A stretch of DNA of 64,000 bases, from assembly GCF_004766045.1 (NCBI RefSeq), contig NZ_SPQQ01000001.1, forward strand, positions 186,001 through 250,000, in the 5' to 3' direction. Positions 7,299-15,441 of the stretch are shown piece by piece. Within the stretch, counting starts at the first letter, position 1; each line of letters begins with the position of its first letter. This stretch comes from Desulfosporosinus fructosivorans. GTDB taxonomy: Bacteria; Bacillota; Desulfitobacteriia; Desulfitobacteriales; Desulfitobacteriaceae. The notes below the pieces were generated by a model, which saw only the letters and a program-made list of their open reading frames with translations, was not told the origin of the DNA and did not search any database. The position numbers were made by a program, and so were the translations under genes.

Positions 7299-7580
7299 CT
7301 ATGTGCATGGAAAAACAGCCTTTGCGTCAAAAACCGTGCCCATGAAGTTAAAATCAAATGGTGCATCGATGCACCATTTGGCCTCTCTTCCCCGACGCGG
7401 GGAGTAACTCACTGATTCAGTCAGCCATTTGCGCCACTCCCCATGGGGTACCAGCTCTTTGGTTTCCGTCAAACGCCGTCCGATCTCAACGGCGTTGCTA
7501 AGCAGCATTTTGCAGCTTTGTTCCTTGATAAAGTTAATCTCGGACGTGATTTGCTCAGGCGTCCTGTTGGAAATTTCCAT
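7299..7580 (-). pseudogene. DUF3102-like gene, 3'-truncated
   Basis: The first 60 or so residues (RTPEQITSEINFIKEQ, then IGRRLTETKELVPHGEWRKW and LTESVSYS) match the N-terminus of DUF3102 proteins. These often occur in phage and transposon cargo and carry a parB-like or coiled-coil region afterwards. After SVSYS the homology stops abruptly and an unrelated 35-residue tail follows that contains a perfect DNA palindrome. No good ribosome binding site precedes the start. I read it as the remnant of a larger gene cut by a rearrangement. Confidence 0.65.
7355..7380. repeat. Perfect 26-bp palindrome
   Basis: The segment CAAATGGTGCATC is followed immediately by its exact reverse complement. It lies about 30 bases past the point where the DUF3102 homology ends, so it may mark the rearrangement joint. 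Confidence 0.85.
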
Positions 7581-7599
7581 CCTTAGACTGGCTGCCCAT

Positions 7600-7800
7600 C
7601 CATTTACGGAATGTATTTTCAGATACTGCTATAGGATATGCCGAGCCCCGGACAAGCGTGAGGGCTATAGCGCCAATTCTCCCTTGTCTAATTGCCCAAA
7701 GTCTGAGTTTGGATATTAAGTCGGAAAATCTTAAGACTCAGCCTGTACCATGCCCTTATAGGGCTAGAGCAAACCACCCGCTAAGCGGGTGGTCATGATT
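7600..7800. mobile_element. Probable IS200/IS605-type end remnant
   Basis: There is no protein gene here. The segment ends in a compact GC hairpin (ACCACCCGCT A AGCGGGTGGT, 7773-7793) followed by CATGATT, preceded by a second small stem (CCCTTATAGGG) and a structured stretch. Terminal subterminal hairpins of this form mark the right ends of IS200/IS605 elements, where the 3' guide (omega) RNA of TnpB also lies. No tnpA or tnpB frame is present, so this would be a relic of the noncoding end only. Confidence 0.4.
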
Positions 7801-7828
7801 AACCTTTCTAAATAATATGAGGCGCGGT

Positions 7829-8569
7829 TCAGGAAGAGTGGAGCATGCTAATTACAGCAAAAAAGATAAATCCGATCGTTCCGCCGAGCAGGGCGTAATG
7901 GGGGTGTCGTTCGCGTGAGAGGGGTATTAGCTCTGCGAAGACTAGAAAACTCATGGCGCCTGCGGCGAGGGCAAGGAAGAAGGCTAGGGAATTCTGAACT
8001 CCTTCGAGGGCTAGGAGCCCGATCATGGCGCCGAGGGGGGTGAAAAAGGCGATTCCGATGTTCAGGAGAAGGATTTTCCACCAACGGATTCCAGCCATTT
8101 TTAAGGGTGCTGTGGTTGCCATCCCTTCGGGAAGATTATGCAAGGTGATAGCAAAGGCGATAAGTAGGCCAAGGCCTGGGGACGCTTCTTGGCTGACTGC
8201 TATGGCCATGCCTTCCGGGAGATCATGTAAGGCTATCCCGGTTGCGACGAGAAGTCCGGTCCTTTTTAGGCGTTGACGTCGGGACAGGGGGAGAGTGTTA
8301 TTGGGTACATTTAGGCGAATTTCTGCAAGGTACATAAAGAGTAGGCCTAAGGCAAAGCCAAAGACTACTTGGAGCGGTGGGCCGATCTTCCAAGCATTAG
8401 GAAGCAAATCAACGCTCACGACTGCAAGCATCACTCCGCCCGCTCCGGCCAAGAGGGAAGCAAGAACGCGTTCCTTTGGCTTACCAAACAAGAGGACAAG
8501 TAGGCTACCAAAGGTTGTCGCCAGTCCAGCAATCATACTAGTCCAGATAATTTCGTACATGTCGTGCAT
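7829..8569 (-). CDS. ZIP family metal transporter
   Basis: This 246-residue polytopic membrane protein has about eight hydrophobic segments. The two signature metal-site helices are TM4 with ALHDLPEGMA and TM5 with TLHNLPEGMA, both carrying the H-x-x-P-E-G motif that coordinates the transported divalent metal. ZIP proteins bring Zn, Fe or Mn into the cytosol. TM4 has Asp where most ZIPs have Asn (HN), which may affect metal preference. The start follows AAGGAGCC. No metal-responsive operator was recognised upstream and no partner genes are adjacent; the gene appears to be a single transcription unit. Confidence 0.92.
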   Translation of the reverse strand: MHDMYEIIWTSMIAGLATTFGSLLVLLFGKPKERVLASLLAGAGGVMLAVVSVDLLPNAWKIGPPLQVVFGFALGLLFMYLAEIRLNVPNNTLPLSRRQRLKRTGLLVATGIALHDLPEGMAIAVSQEASPGLGLLIAFAITLHNLPEGMATTAPLKMAGIRWWKILLLNIGIAFFTPLGAMIGLLALEGVQNSLAFFLALAAGAMSFLVFAELIPLSRERHPHYALLGGTIGFIFFAVISMLHSS

Positions 8570-8881
8570 GACAGGCTCCTTTCAATAATCTTAACGATAC
8601 CCATATTTATGGCTCGAAGCTGTGCTTTATACAAATAAAATATAAATGCCCGGAATTTATTCAGACAGATCTTCACTAAAAGGGCTGTCTGTTTTAGTCT
8701 AAAATACATAGGATAGGCGATGAGAACCTGTACTATTTTTAAGCACAAAGCATAGGTTTAGAGTGAGGATAAGGAAACTTACTCAGTGATTAACTGAAGT
8801 TTAGTTGAACTTATTCAGGGGCTAAATGTTCGACATCGAGTATCGATGATCGGATATCGAACTGAGGAAGGAGCAAAAATT
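8570..8881. other. Intergenic region without a gene
   Basis: No coding frame convinces here. A stem-like pair CAGACAG (8662-8668) and CTGTCTG (8685-8691), followed by TTTT, could be a weak terminator. The rest presumably holds divergent promoters for the ZIP and GerMN genes, but no clear -35/-10 pair was picked out. Confidence 0.4.
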
Positions 8882-9664
8882 ATGAAAGTGCGAATTTGGA
8901 AAAGTTTTCTCATGGGGGTTGTTCTCTTCAGCCTCGTTTTTATTGGAGGCTGTGGGACACTGGAAACGTTAGTGAATAAGGATGGAGCTACGACATCATT
9001 TGGGGATTTCATCGGTGGGGATAAAACTGCATCCCTTCCGGACGCGACAACAGTCTCAACAGGGGTAACCTCTTCAGATCCAAAGACGATCGTACTGTAT
9101 TTTGCAGATTCGACAGGTAAGTCTTTGGTTAAGGAACAGCGAATATTGCCCAAGACTTTGAGTTTAGCTAAGGAAACCGTGACAGAGTGGTTAAAAGGAC
9201 CTGCAGAAAAAGGAACGACAGTGCAGGCCTTAGTTCCCACGAATACAGTGCTACTTGGGATTGCCATTAAAGAAAATGTGGGCATTGTTGACTTAAGTAA
9301 AGAATTTCTTCAACCCAATTCAAAAGTTTCTCCAGAAGTTGCTTTGTATGGGCTTGTTAACACCTTGACACAGTTTTCAACAATTAAACAAGTGCAGATT
9401 CGAATCGAGGGGAAACCACTGACCAATTATGGGACACTCGATGCCACAATGCTGGTCAATAAATCGAGCTTAGTAAAGGGGATTACCTCAACAAACCCCA
9501 CAAACCCCACAAACCCAACAACCCCAACAAACCCAATTATCCCGAGCTCAGAAACAGGAAATGCCGGCTTAGGGATTACAGCGCCTAGTAAAACTAATAA
9601 CGGAGCCCTTTCTAAATCACCAAGCTCAATCAACCTTTTTAATTATCCTCCGACTTCTACCTAA
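8882..9664 (+). CDS. GerMN-domain lipoprotein
   Basis: This lipoprotein of about 260 residues starts at the ATG after AAGGAGCAAAAATT. A basic N-terminus and hydrophobic stretch end in the lipobox FIGGC, so it is probably lipid-anchored outside the membrane. Residues 70-190 form a GerMN domain (YFADSTGKSLVKEQRILP, then GPAEKGTTVQALVPTNTVLLGI, NVGIVDLSKEFL and LVNTLTQFSTIKQVQIRIEGKP). This domain is found in the spore germination and peptidoglycan-associated protein GerM and in lipoproteins of actinobacteria. The C-terminal 70 residues are low complexity with an Asn-Pro-Thr tandem encoded by a C/A-rich repeat (about 9493-9540). The gene stands alone. Confidence 0.88.
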   Translation: MKVRIWKSFLMGVVLFSLVFIGGCGTLETLVNKDGATTSFGDFIGGDKTASLPDATTVSTGVTSSDPKTIVLYFADSTGKSLVKEQRILPKTLSLAKETVTEWLKGPAEKGTTVQALVPTNTVLLGIAIKENVGIVDLSKEFLQPNSKVSPEVALYGLVNTLTQFSTIKQVQIRIEGKPLTNYGTLDATMLVNKSSLVKGITSTNPTNPTNPTTPTNPIIPSSETGNAGLGITAPSKTNNGALSKSPSSINLFNYPPTST

Positions 9665-9970
9665 GAGTGAACGTGGGCCCTCTGGGCTGGGAAGAACCCT
9701 CTGGGTTGGGAAGAAACAATTAAAGATTTTGAATCCTATGTTTATGTTAAAGAAGAAATGCAGGAGAGGCGTAAAGCCTATTCTGCATTTCTTCTTTAAC
9801 TCTCCGACGGCCTGTTCTTGGTTCCTAGCCCGGGCCGTAGTGTCACACAAGTATCCAATTGCATTTAGGGAAGTAGCTGTCCCTTTGGTAAGAGCAACGA
9901 ACAGTGCAAGTACCACAAGTTCTATTTTTATGCTAGAATAGGATTATAATGGGGATGGAGGGGGTTAGAG
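9665..9970. other. Intergenic: short repeats and a hairpin
   Basis: Two copies of CCCTCTGGGYTGGGAAGAA lie side by side (about 9676-9715) and belong to the GC-rich mosaic family. A perfect 17-bp inverted repeat follows (9747-9763 with 9783-9799) that spans an inner AGGC/GCCT stem and can terminate transcription from either side. No gene was seen. The GGAGGGGGTTAG before 9971 is the ribosome binding site of the MarR gene. Confidence 0.7.
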
Positions 9971-10414
9971 ATGGCACCAACCGAAGATTTGCCAAAACAG
10001 TTAGAAGAGACAATAAGACGTGCAAACACCATTTTGTTCAGGCGCGGTCGATCCATTCTGATTGGCAGGGAGATTTCTGCGCTTCAGTTTAATGCGCTCT
10101 TATCCATTCGAGAATTTGGACCTCTAACGATGGGGGATTTGGGAAAACACTTGTTTGTGGCATGTAGTACAGCGACTGATTTAGCGGATCGGATGGAACG
10201 AGCGAAGCTTGTCGAACGGGCTCGGGACGAGAAAGACCGAAGGGTGGTCAGGATGCACTTGCTGCCTCAAGGAGAAGAGGTTCTGAATGAGGTCATTGCA
10301 GAACGTCAGAGCTTTATCGGCGAAGTTATTAAAGATTATACCGATGAAGAATATGAGGAATTGATGCGTAGCTTGGAGCTTCTGGAACATCGGATGGAGT
10401 TGAAAAGGTCGTAA
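9971..10414 (+). CDS. MarR family transcriptional regulator
   Basis: This 147-residue winged-helix protein has a helical dimerisation N-terminus, then FNALLSIREFGPLTMGDLGKHLFVACSTATDLADRMERAKLVERARDEKDRRVVRMHLLPQGEEVL, the classic MarR helix-turn-helix and DxRxxR wing. A C-terminal dimerisation helix closes the protein. MarR proteins bind palindromic operators and usually respond to small phenolic or oxidant ligands. The gene follows GGAGGGGGTTAG and ends in its own terminator, so it is monocistronic. Its target could be the adjacent two-component/efflux cluster, but no operator was identified. Confidence 0.92.
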   Translation: MAPTEDLPKQLEETIRRANTILFRRGRSILIGREISALQFNALLSIREFGPLTMGDLGKHLFVACSTATDLADRMERAKLVERARDEKDRRVVRMHLLPQGEEVLNEVIAERQSFIGEVIKDYTDEEYEELMRSLELLEHRMELKRS

Positions 10415-10463
10415 AGACACTTCCACCCATCGGGATGGAGTTACAATAATAGTTGGGAGATCA

Positions 10464-10500
10464 AACCCTCACTTAGGAGATGTTAAGTGAGGGTTTTCTT
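10464..10500 (+). terminator. Terminator after the MarR gene
   Basis: A 12-bp stem (AACCCTCACTTA with TAAGTGAGGGTT) around an 8-base loop is followed by TTCTTT. It separates the MarR gene from the two-component operon. Confidence 0.85.
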
Positions 10501-10659
10501 TATAATATGGAATCTACATAAAATCTTGTGAACTTTCCTAAATACATCCCAAACATAAGCGGTATACTTATTAAAAAGAATCGTGGTGGAATCTGCCTAA
10601 ACTAGTGAGGATGATTCAACGGCTTAGGCCTTTTACCTAATTAGGAGTGATGAATGTAA

Positions 10660-11349
10660 ATGAAAATTGTCTTAGTCGATGATGAACCAGAAATACTGAC
10701 CCTTGTTAGAGACTACCTTTCGAGGGAAGGATTTAGTGTCTTGACGGCGCTGAATGGAACAGAAGGTATGCAGCTCATCGAGCGTGAAAAACCAGATCTT
10801 GTTGTCCTGGACTGGATGCTTCCAGGAATGAGTGGTTTGGAAATGTGCAGACGCTTGCGTGAGACGAGCACGATCCCGATAATTATGCTGACCGCCAAGT
10901 CGGAGGAAATAGATAGAGTCCTTGGACTAGAGTTTGGGGCGGATGATTATATTGTTAAGCCCTTTAGCCTGCGAGAATTAGCGGCGCGAATCAAGACTGT
11001 GCTCCGGCGTTCCTCTGGGGTGGCACAAGAAAATGCACCTGCTTCGATCCTAATCCGAGGGGAATTGAGCATCGATGTCACGAGCCACAAGGTGTCCAAA
11101 AGAGGACAGGAAATTTTCCTAACCCCTACTGAGTTTAATATTCTCCATTTATTGGCGACTCGTCCGGGTACGGTTTATAGCCGACTTCAACTATTGCGTC
11201 AAGCGATGGGGGAGGAATACCTCTACTATGAACGATCCATTGACACGCATGTCTCAAATTTACGTAAAAAAATAGAAGATAACCCCAGTGAACCAAAATA
11301 TGTGGAGACGGTGTTTGGTGTTGGATATCGCTTTGGAGAAGGGCTATGA
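10660..11349 (+). CDS. OmpR/PhoB-type response regulator
   Basis: This 229-residue response regulator has a receiver domain at residues 1-120 with the acidic pair Asp7/Asp8, phospho-acceptor Asp51 (VVLDWMLPG), switch Thr near 79 (IMLTAK) and Lys in IVKPF. Residues 130-229 form a winged-helix DNA-binding domain of the OmpR/PhoB type ending in VETVFGVGYRF. It is phosphorylated by the histidine kinase encoded immediately downstream, whose start overlaps its stop (ATGA), so translation is coupled. The MacA/MacB-type export genes just beyond are the obvious candidate targets. Confidence 0.95.
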   Translation: MKIVLVDDEPEILTLVRDYLSREGFSVLTALNGTEGMQLIEREKPDLVVLDWMLPGMSGLEMCRRLRETSTIPIIMLTAKSEEIDRVLGLEFGADDYIVKPFSLRELAARIKTVLRRSSGVAQENAPASILIRGELSIDVTSHKVSKRGQEIFLTPTEFNILHLLATRPGTVYSRLQLLRQAMGEEYLYYERSIDTHVSNLRKKIEDNPSEPKYVETVFGVGYRFGEGL

Positions 11350-12878
11350 CCCTTCGAAGAAAATTTATTATGGCACTCATTGGCATGGTTATTTTCATGT
11401 CGATCGTCTTTATATCCATAGCTATGGTATCATCGATAGCCTTAGTTACGCGTGCTGAATCCTACGTGCAACAAGCCTCTGGAGAACGCTTAAAACAGCT
11501 CTTAACTGATTACTACGAGTCCCAAAGGAGTTGGGTTGGGGTGCAGGGCTATGTTGTGAAGATCACCGAGGGGCTAGACCCGAAATTTGGACGTCCGTCC
11601 CGTGAGCCACAACACTATTTAGTCTTCGACCAAGCAGATATCGTCATTGTGGATTCAGCTCGTAAAGATCTGGGTAAACCTCTCGCTGAACTTTCGCTAA
11701 ACACTATAATAGAGAAACAATGGCAGGAAATTAAAGTAGATGACGAACTGGTGGGACATTATTGGCCAGATCAACACCCCATGGCCATGAATATTAAGTT
11801 ATCCCTGGATGGTAAATTGGCGAAAACCATTGGAATCTCGATTATTCAAGCGATGCTTATCGGCTTAACTCTCACGTCCTTAGTGGCGTTACTGTTAGGA
11901 CTTTTGTTGACCCGTCACATTACGAAACCTTTAAATCATCTCATGTATGCTGTTCGAAAAGTGGGAAAAGGGGATCTCACGTCTCGAGTTGAGGTGAAGG
12001 GAAACGGAGATATTGCCATATTAGCTCAGGATTTTAACCGGATGACAGAGCAATTGACCCGTAATGAGGAAGTAAGACGTAATATGGTTGCGGATATCGC
12101 CCATGAATTGCGCACGCCGCTGGCGGTTATTCTCGGAAAACTGGAATCAATTCAGGAAGGGGTACTTCCGTCAACACCGGAAACGATCCTACCTATTCAG
12201 GATGAGACTCTGAGACTAATTCGCTTGGTACGAGATCTCCAACAGTTGAGTCTGGCGGAAGCTGGTAAACTGCCGATGGCCTTGCAAGCCGTCAATCTCA
12301 GACAGATTGTGGAGAAAATTACCGAGCAGTTCGCCATAGAATTTGAGGAACGGGGCTTGAAGGTCGATGTTGTAGGGGATGCGCCTGAAGTGATTGGCGA
12401 CCCAGATCGTTTAACTCAGGTATTTGTGAACATAATTGGGAATGCGCTTTTACATACACCCCCAGGAGGATCTCTTCAAGTATTATTAGCCGAGACAGGA
12501 AAACCTGTTGAAGAGGGTGAGATCCCTGACGAATCAACCCATCGTTTGCTCGATGTCTTTCGGCGTAAAGGTGAAAAAACACAAAAAACGGAAGCGGGGA
12601 ACAGCGGGGAAGATAAAAACACCACTAGCAGTGTGCGATCAGATGGTTGGGTCCGAGTGACGGTGGTAGACTCTGGAGAAGGGATTCCAGAGGAAGAACT
12701 TGAGCATATTTTTGATCGCTTTTATCGGGTGGACAAATCGCGAGAGCGGGAAAATGGTGGAACGGGTTTAGGACTTGCCATTGCTAAAGAGTTTATTCAG
12801 GCACACGGTGGGGTTATTCAAGTGGAAAGTAAAAAAGGTGAGGGTAGTTGTTTCAGGATTTCATTACCCATCAAGTGA
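11346..12878 (+). CDS. Sensor histidine kinase with HAMP domain
   Basis: This 510-residue membrane kinase has TM1 at about residues 8-34, an extracytoplasmic sensor region to about 160, TM2 at about 164-188, HAMP at 190-242, the HisKA phospho-acceptor His253 in ADIAHELRTPLA, then an ATPase domain with N-box NIIGNALLHTP and G-boxes VDSGEGIP and GTGLGLAIA. About 50 residues rich in Lys, Glu, Thr and Ser (about 382-433) interrupt the ATPase domain between the N-box strand and the G1 box, where relatives have only a few. It overlaps the response regulator gene by 4 bases. The sensed signal is unknown; envelope stress or an antimicrobial is plausible given the export genes downstream. Confidence 0.94.
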   Translation: MTLRRKFIMALIGMVIFMSIVFISIAMVSSIALVTRAESYVQQASGERLKQLLTDYYESQRSWVGVQGYVVKITEGLDPKFGRPSREPQHYLVFDQADIVIVDSARKDLGKPLAELSLNTIIEKQWQEIKVDDELVGHYWPDQHPMAMNIKLSLDGKLAKTIGISIIQAMLIGLTLTSLVALLLGLLLTRHITKPLNHLMYAVRKVGKGDLTSRVEVKGNGDIAILAQDFNRMTEQLTRNEEVRRNMVADIAHELRTPLAVILGKLESIQEGVLPSTPETILPIQDETLRLIRLVRDLQQLSLAEAGKLPMALQAVNLRQIVEKITEQFAIEFEERGLKVDVVGDAPEVIGDPDRLTQVFVNIIGNALLHTPPGGSLQVLLAETGKPVEEGEIPDESTHRLLDVFRRKGEKTQKTEAGNSGEDKNTTSSVRSDGWVRVTVVDSGEGIPEEELEHIFDRFYRVDKSRERENGGTGLGLAIAKEFIQAHGGVIQVESKKGEGSCFRISLPIK

Positions 12879-12945
12879 AAGATAGGTGTTAAGGAACTAG
12901 TTTTAGTATAGACGAATTCCTGACAAAATCTTGATAATTCCGTCG

Positions 12946-12973
12946 TTGTTTCATCATATAGCTGTGATATATT
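12946..12973 (+). promoter_or_regulatory. Candidate promoter of the export genes
   Basis: TTGTTT (12946-12951), a 16-base spacer and TATATT (12968-12973) precede the adaptor gene by about 77 bases. The gap of about 170 bases after the kinase gene supports a separate promoter. This is a consensus match only. Confidence 0.35.
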
Positions 12974-13049
12974 AGGCAAGAAATATTTGAACAATATAAT
13001 ATCTTGAAAGAAGCAGTGGGCTTGTAAAAAGGTGAAAAGGAGTAAGCGC

Positions 13050-14612
13050 ATGAACAAAAAATGGCTGAATAAGAAATGGGTGACCATCGGAGTAGTAAGT
13101 CTTATGGTCCTGGGAGGCGGTTATTGGACCTATACAAACGTTACGGCTAAACCTTCCGTAACTACTAATACCACGACGAAAGCCAAAATGGGAGATGTGA
13201 AAAAAGTAATTACCGCAACTGGAACGGTAAACTTTCCTCACTCGATTCCTTTACAATTCTCCAACAATGGACAGGTGGTTGAACTGAATATTAAGGATGG
13301 AGATTCAGTAAAAAAGGGGCAAGTTCTAGCGAGAATTGATGATGCGGCTCTTAAAACGACCGTCGTGCAACAGCAAGCCAACTTAATGACTGCTCAAGCT
13401 AAACTTCAATCTCTTCAAGATGGATTTAACGCCCAAACAAAGGCAGAAGCTCAGTCGGCACTTGCTAAAGCTCAGCAGGGAGTAGCCACTGCACAGCAGA
13501 ATTTAACCACAGCCGAACAGAACACAGATCAGAGTTACTTAAACAACCAGGTTTTACTAGCCAAGCAAAATGTTAAACAAGCTAGTGATGATTTAGCCAA
13601 GGCACAACAACAAAGTGGCACTGCGTCGACTACAGCGCTGAACCAAGCGTTGGCTGCACTCACGACCGCAGAGAATGCTCAAAATGGAGGAGCGGCTCAG
13701 TCTCTAGCTTCTGCGCAAGCACAATATCGGTCAGCTCAGGCGGATTTAACGTCGGCGCAATACAAAGTTAAGGAACAAGCGGATGGTCCAACAGCAGCTG
13801 ATCTGCAATCGACTTATGCGAACATATCCCAAGCACAGGCTCAGCTTGACAGTGCGAACGCGAAATTAGCAGAAGCCACAATATTGGCACCGACAGATGC
13901 CGTGGTCATCGATTCTGGCTTGCAACTGTACCAATACACAACTGACGACTCAATGATCACGATCACGCCAACTGCGGGCACGGGGAGTAATCTTGAAGTG
14001 GCAGCGACGATTGATCAGGCAGATATTGCTCAGGTCAAGATAGGACAGAAAGTAGATATAACTTTGGACGCCTACCCAGATGATCATAGTACAGGGAGTG
14101 TGAGTTTAGTTGCCCTTCAAGGGACAACCGCTTCCAATGTTACAACCTTTAAAGTCACAGTGGCGGTCGATAAGGCCAGCGAAAAACTTCTCTCCGGAAT
14201 GAATGCCAATATTGATATTGTAGTGGCGGAGGCCAGTAATGTTCTGACAGTTCCTAGTGAGGCGATTAAAACTGTAGGAGGTAAGAAGCAGGTTATCGTA
14301 CCTGAGTCAGCAGGTGTTGAGGGTGCCACACAGGCTCAAGGCGAGCAAGCCCCTCAAGCAGGCACGAAAACAAACGCCAACGCTGGGAAGGCTATGGCGA
14401 ATGCGGGTGTGAAAACTGTCACGGTGGAAGTCGGTTTGGATGATGGGACCAATGTAGAAATAAAAAGTGGATTAACGGAAGGGCAAGAGGTTGTGACAGG
14501 TACAAGCGCTGCTGTTACAGCCAAAGCGGCTTCAGGATTTAGTCTTGGAGGCGGCGGAGCTAGAGCAACAAGTGGTGGTGGCGGTGGTGCTGCTGCTACT
14601 CCTCGACCGTAG
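13050..14612 (+). CDS. MacA/HlyD-type membrane fusion protein
   Basis: This 520-residue periplasmic-adaptor-type protein starts at the ATG after AAAAGGAGTAAGCGC. One N-terminal membrane helix (residues 8-25) is followed by a biotinyl-lipoyl-like half motif (GQVVELNIKDGDSVKKGQVLARID), a long Ala/Gln-rich coiled-coil hairpin (residues 110-270), the second lipoyl half (ATILAPTDAVVID) and beta-barrel domains. The tail is Gly/Ala/Thr-rich. In Gram-positive bacteria such proteins act with a MacB-type ABC transporter to move peptides or drugs across the envelope. It is upstream of and co-directional with the ATPase and permease genes. Confidence 0.93.
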   Translation: MNKKWLNKKWVTIGVVSLMVLGGGYWTYTNVTAKPSVTTNTTTKAKMGDVKKVITATGTVNFPHSIPLQFSNNGQVVELNIKDGDSVKKGQVLARIDDAALKTTVVQQQANLMTAQAKLQSLQDGFNAQTKAEAQSALAKAQQGVATAQQNLTTAEQNTDQSYLNNQVLLAKQNVKQASDDLAKAQQQSGTASTTALNQALAALTTAENAQNGGAAQSLASAQAQYRSAQADLTSAQYKVKEQADGPTAADLQSTYANISQAQAQLDSANAKLAEATILAPTDAVVIDSGLQLYQYTTDDSMITITPTAGTGSNLEVAATIDQADIAQVKIGQKVDITLDAYPDDHSTGSVSLVALQGTTASNVTTFKVTVAVDKASEKLLSGMNANIDIVVAEASNVLTVPSEAIKTVGGKKQVIVPESAGVEGATQAQGEQAPQAGTKTNANAGKAMANAGVKTVTVEVGLDDGTNVEIKSGLTEGQEVVTGTSAAVTAKAASGFSLGGGGARATSGGGGGAAATPRP

Positions 14613-14715
14613 TAAGTTCAGGTCGTGTAATTCAGGGCAGAGTGAAGGGTAAGCAAGGCAAACCAGAAAGAATTCAACAAACCTACCCTTAGAGTGAACT
14701 TAGGAGGGGTGTTAT

Positions 14716-15441
14716 TTGATAGATCTCAAAGGAATTAAAAAAATATATGCAAATGGGGATATTCAGGTTGCCGCTTTGAATGGAGTAAATCTTCACGTGG
14801 GCTCCAACGAGTTTGTGGCGATTATGGGACCCTCTGGTTCCGGAAAATCGACCATGATGAATATTTTAGGATGTTTGGATACCCCGTCAGAAGGGGAGTA
14901 TTGTCTCGACGGAACCGATGTAGCCAAGGCTAGCGGCGACGAGTTGGCCGTCATTCGCAATCGCAAGATTGGGTTTGTCTTTCAGGGATTTAATCTTCTC
15001 GCCCGGACGACAGCGATAGAAAATGTGGAACTTCCTCTGCTCTATGCGGGTGTGGGAAGTAAAGAAAGACGAGCCCGTGCTATTACTGCCTTAGAATCAG
15101 TTGGCCTTGGCAATCGAATTCACCACCGTCCTAAAGAACTCTCAGGTGGGCAGCAACAGCGAGTAGCTATCGCCCGAGCCCTCGTGTCAAGTCCCTCCAT
15201 CATCCTAGCAGATGAGCCCACCGGAAATCTTGACAGTCGATCAAGTGAAGAGGTAATGGCAATCTTTCAGCGACTACATGCTGCGGGAAACACGATTGTC
15301 ATCGTGACGCATGAACCGGAAATCGCTGAATTTACCCAAAGGATTGTGCGTTTTCGGGATGGCCATATAGAAAAGGATGAAATAGTAGAAAATCAGCGCA
15401 AGGCCCAGGCCCAGGTTCTTGAGGAAGGAGCAGCAAAGTGA
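14716..15441 (+). CDS. ABC transporter ATPase, MacB/LolD type
   Basis: This 241-residue ATP-binding subunit starts at TTG, 8 bases after AGGAGGGG. Walker A is GPSGSGKS (about residues 37-44), the Q-loop is VFQGFNLL, the signature is LSGGQQQR, Walker B is [13 protein letters not shown] and the switch His is in VTHEPE. This matches the MacB/LolD/FtsE group that energises mechanotransmission-type permeases. It overlaps the permease start by 4 bases, so the two are translationally coupled. With the adaptor upstream it forms a tripartite export system, probably for peptides, lipoproteins or antibiotics. Confidence 0.95.
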   Translation: MIDLKGIKKIYANGDIQVAALNGVNLHVGSNEFVAIMGPSGSGKSTMMNILGCLDTPSEGEYCLDGTDVAKASGDELAVIRNRKIGFVFQGFNLLARTTAIENVELPLLYAGVGSKERRARAITALESVGLGNRIHHRPKELSGGQQQRVAIARALVSSPSIILADEPTGNLDSRSSEEVMAIFQRLHAAGNTIVIVTHEPEIAEFTQRIVRFRDGHIEKDEIVENQRKAQAQVLEEGAAK

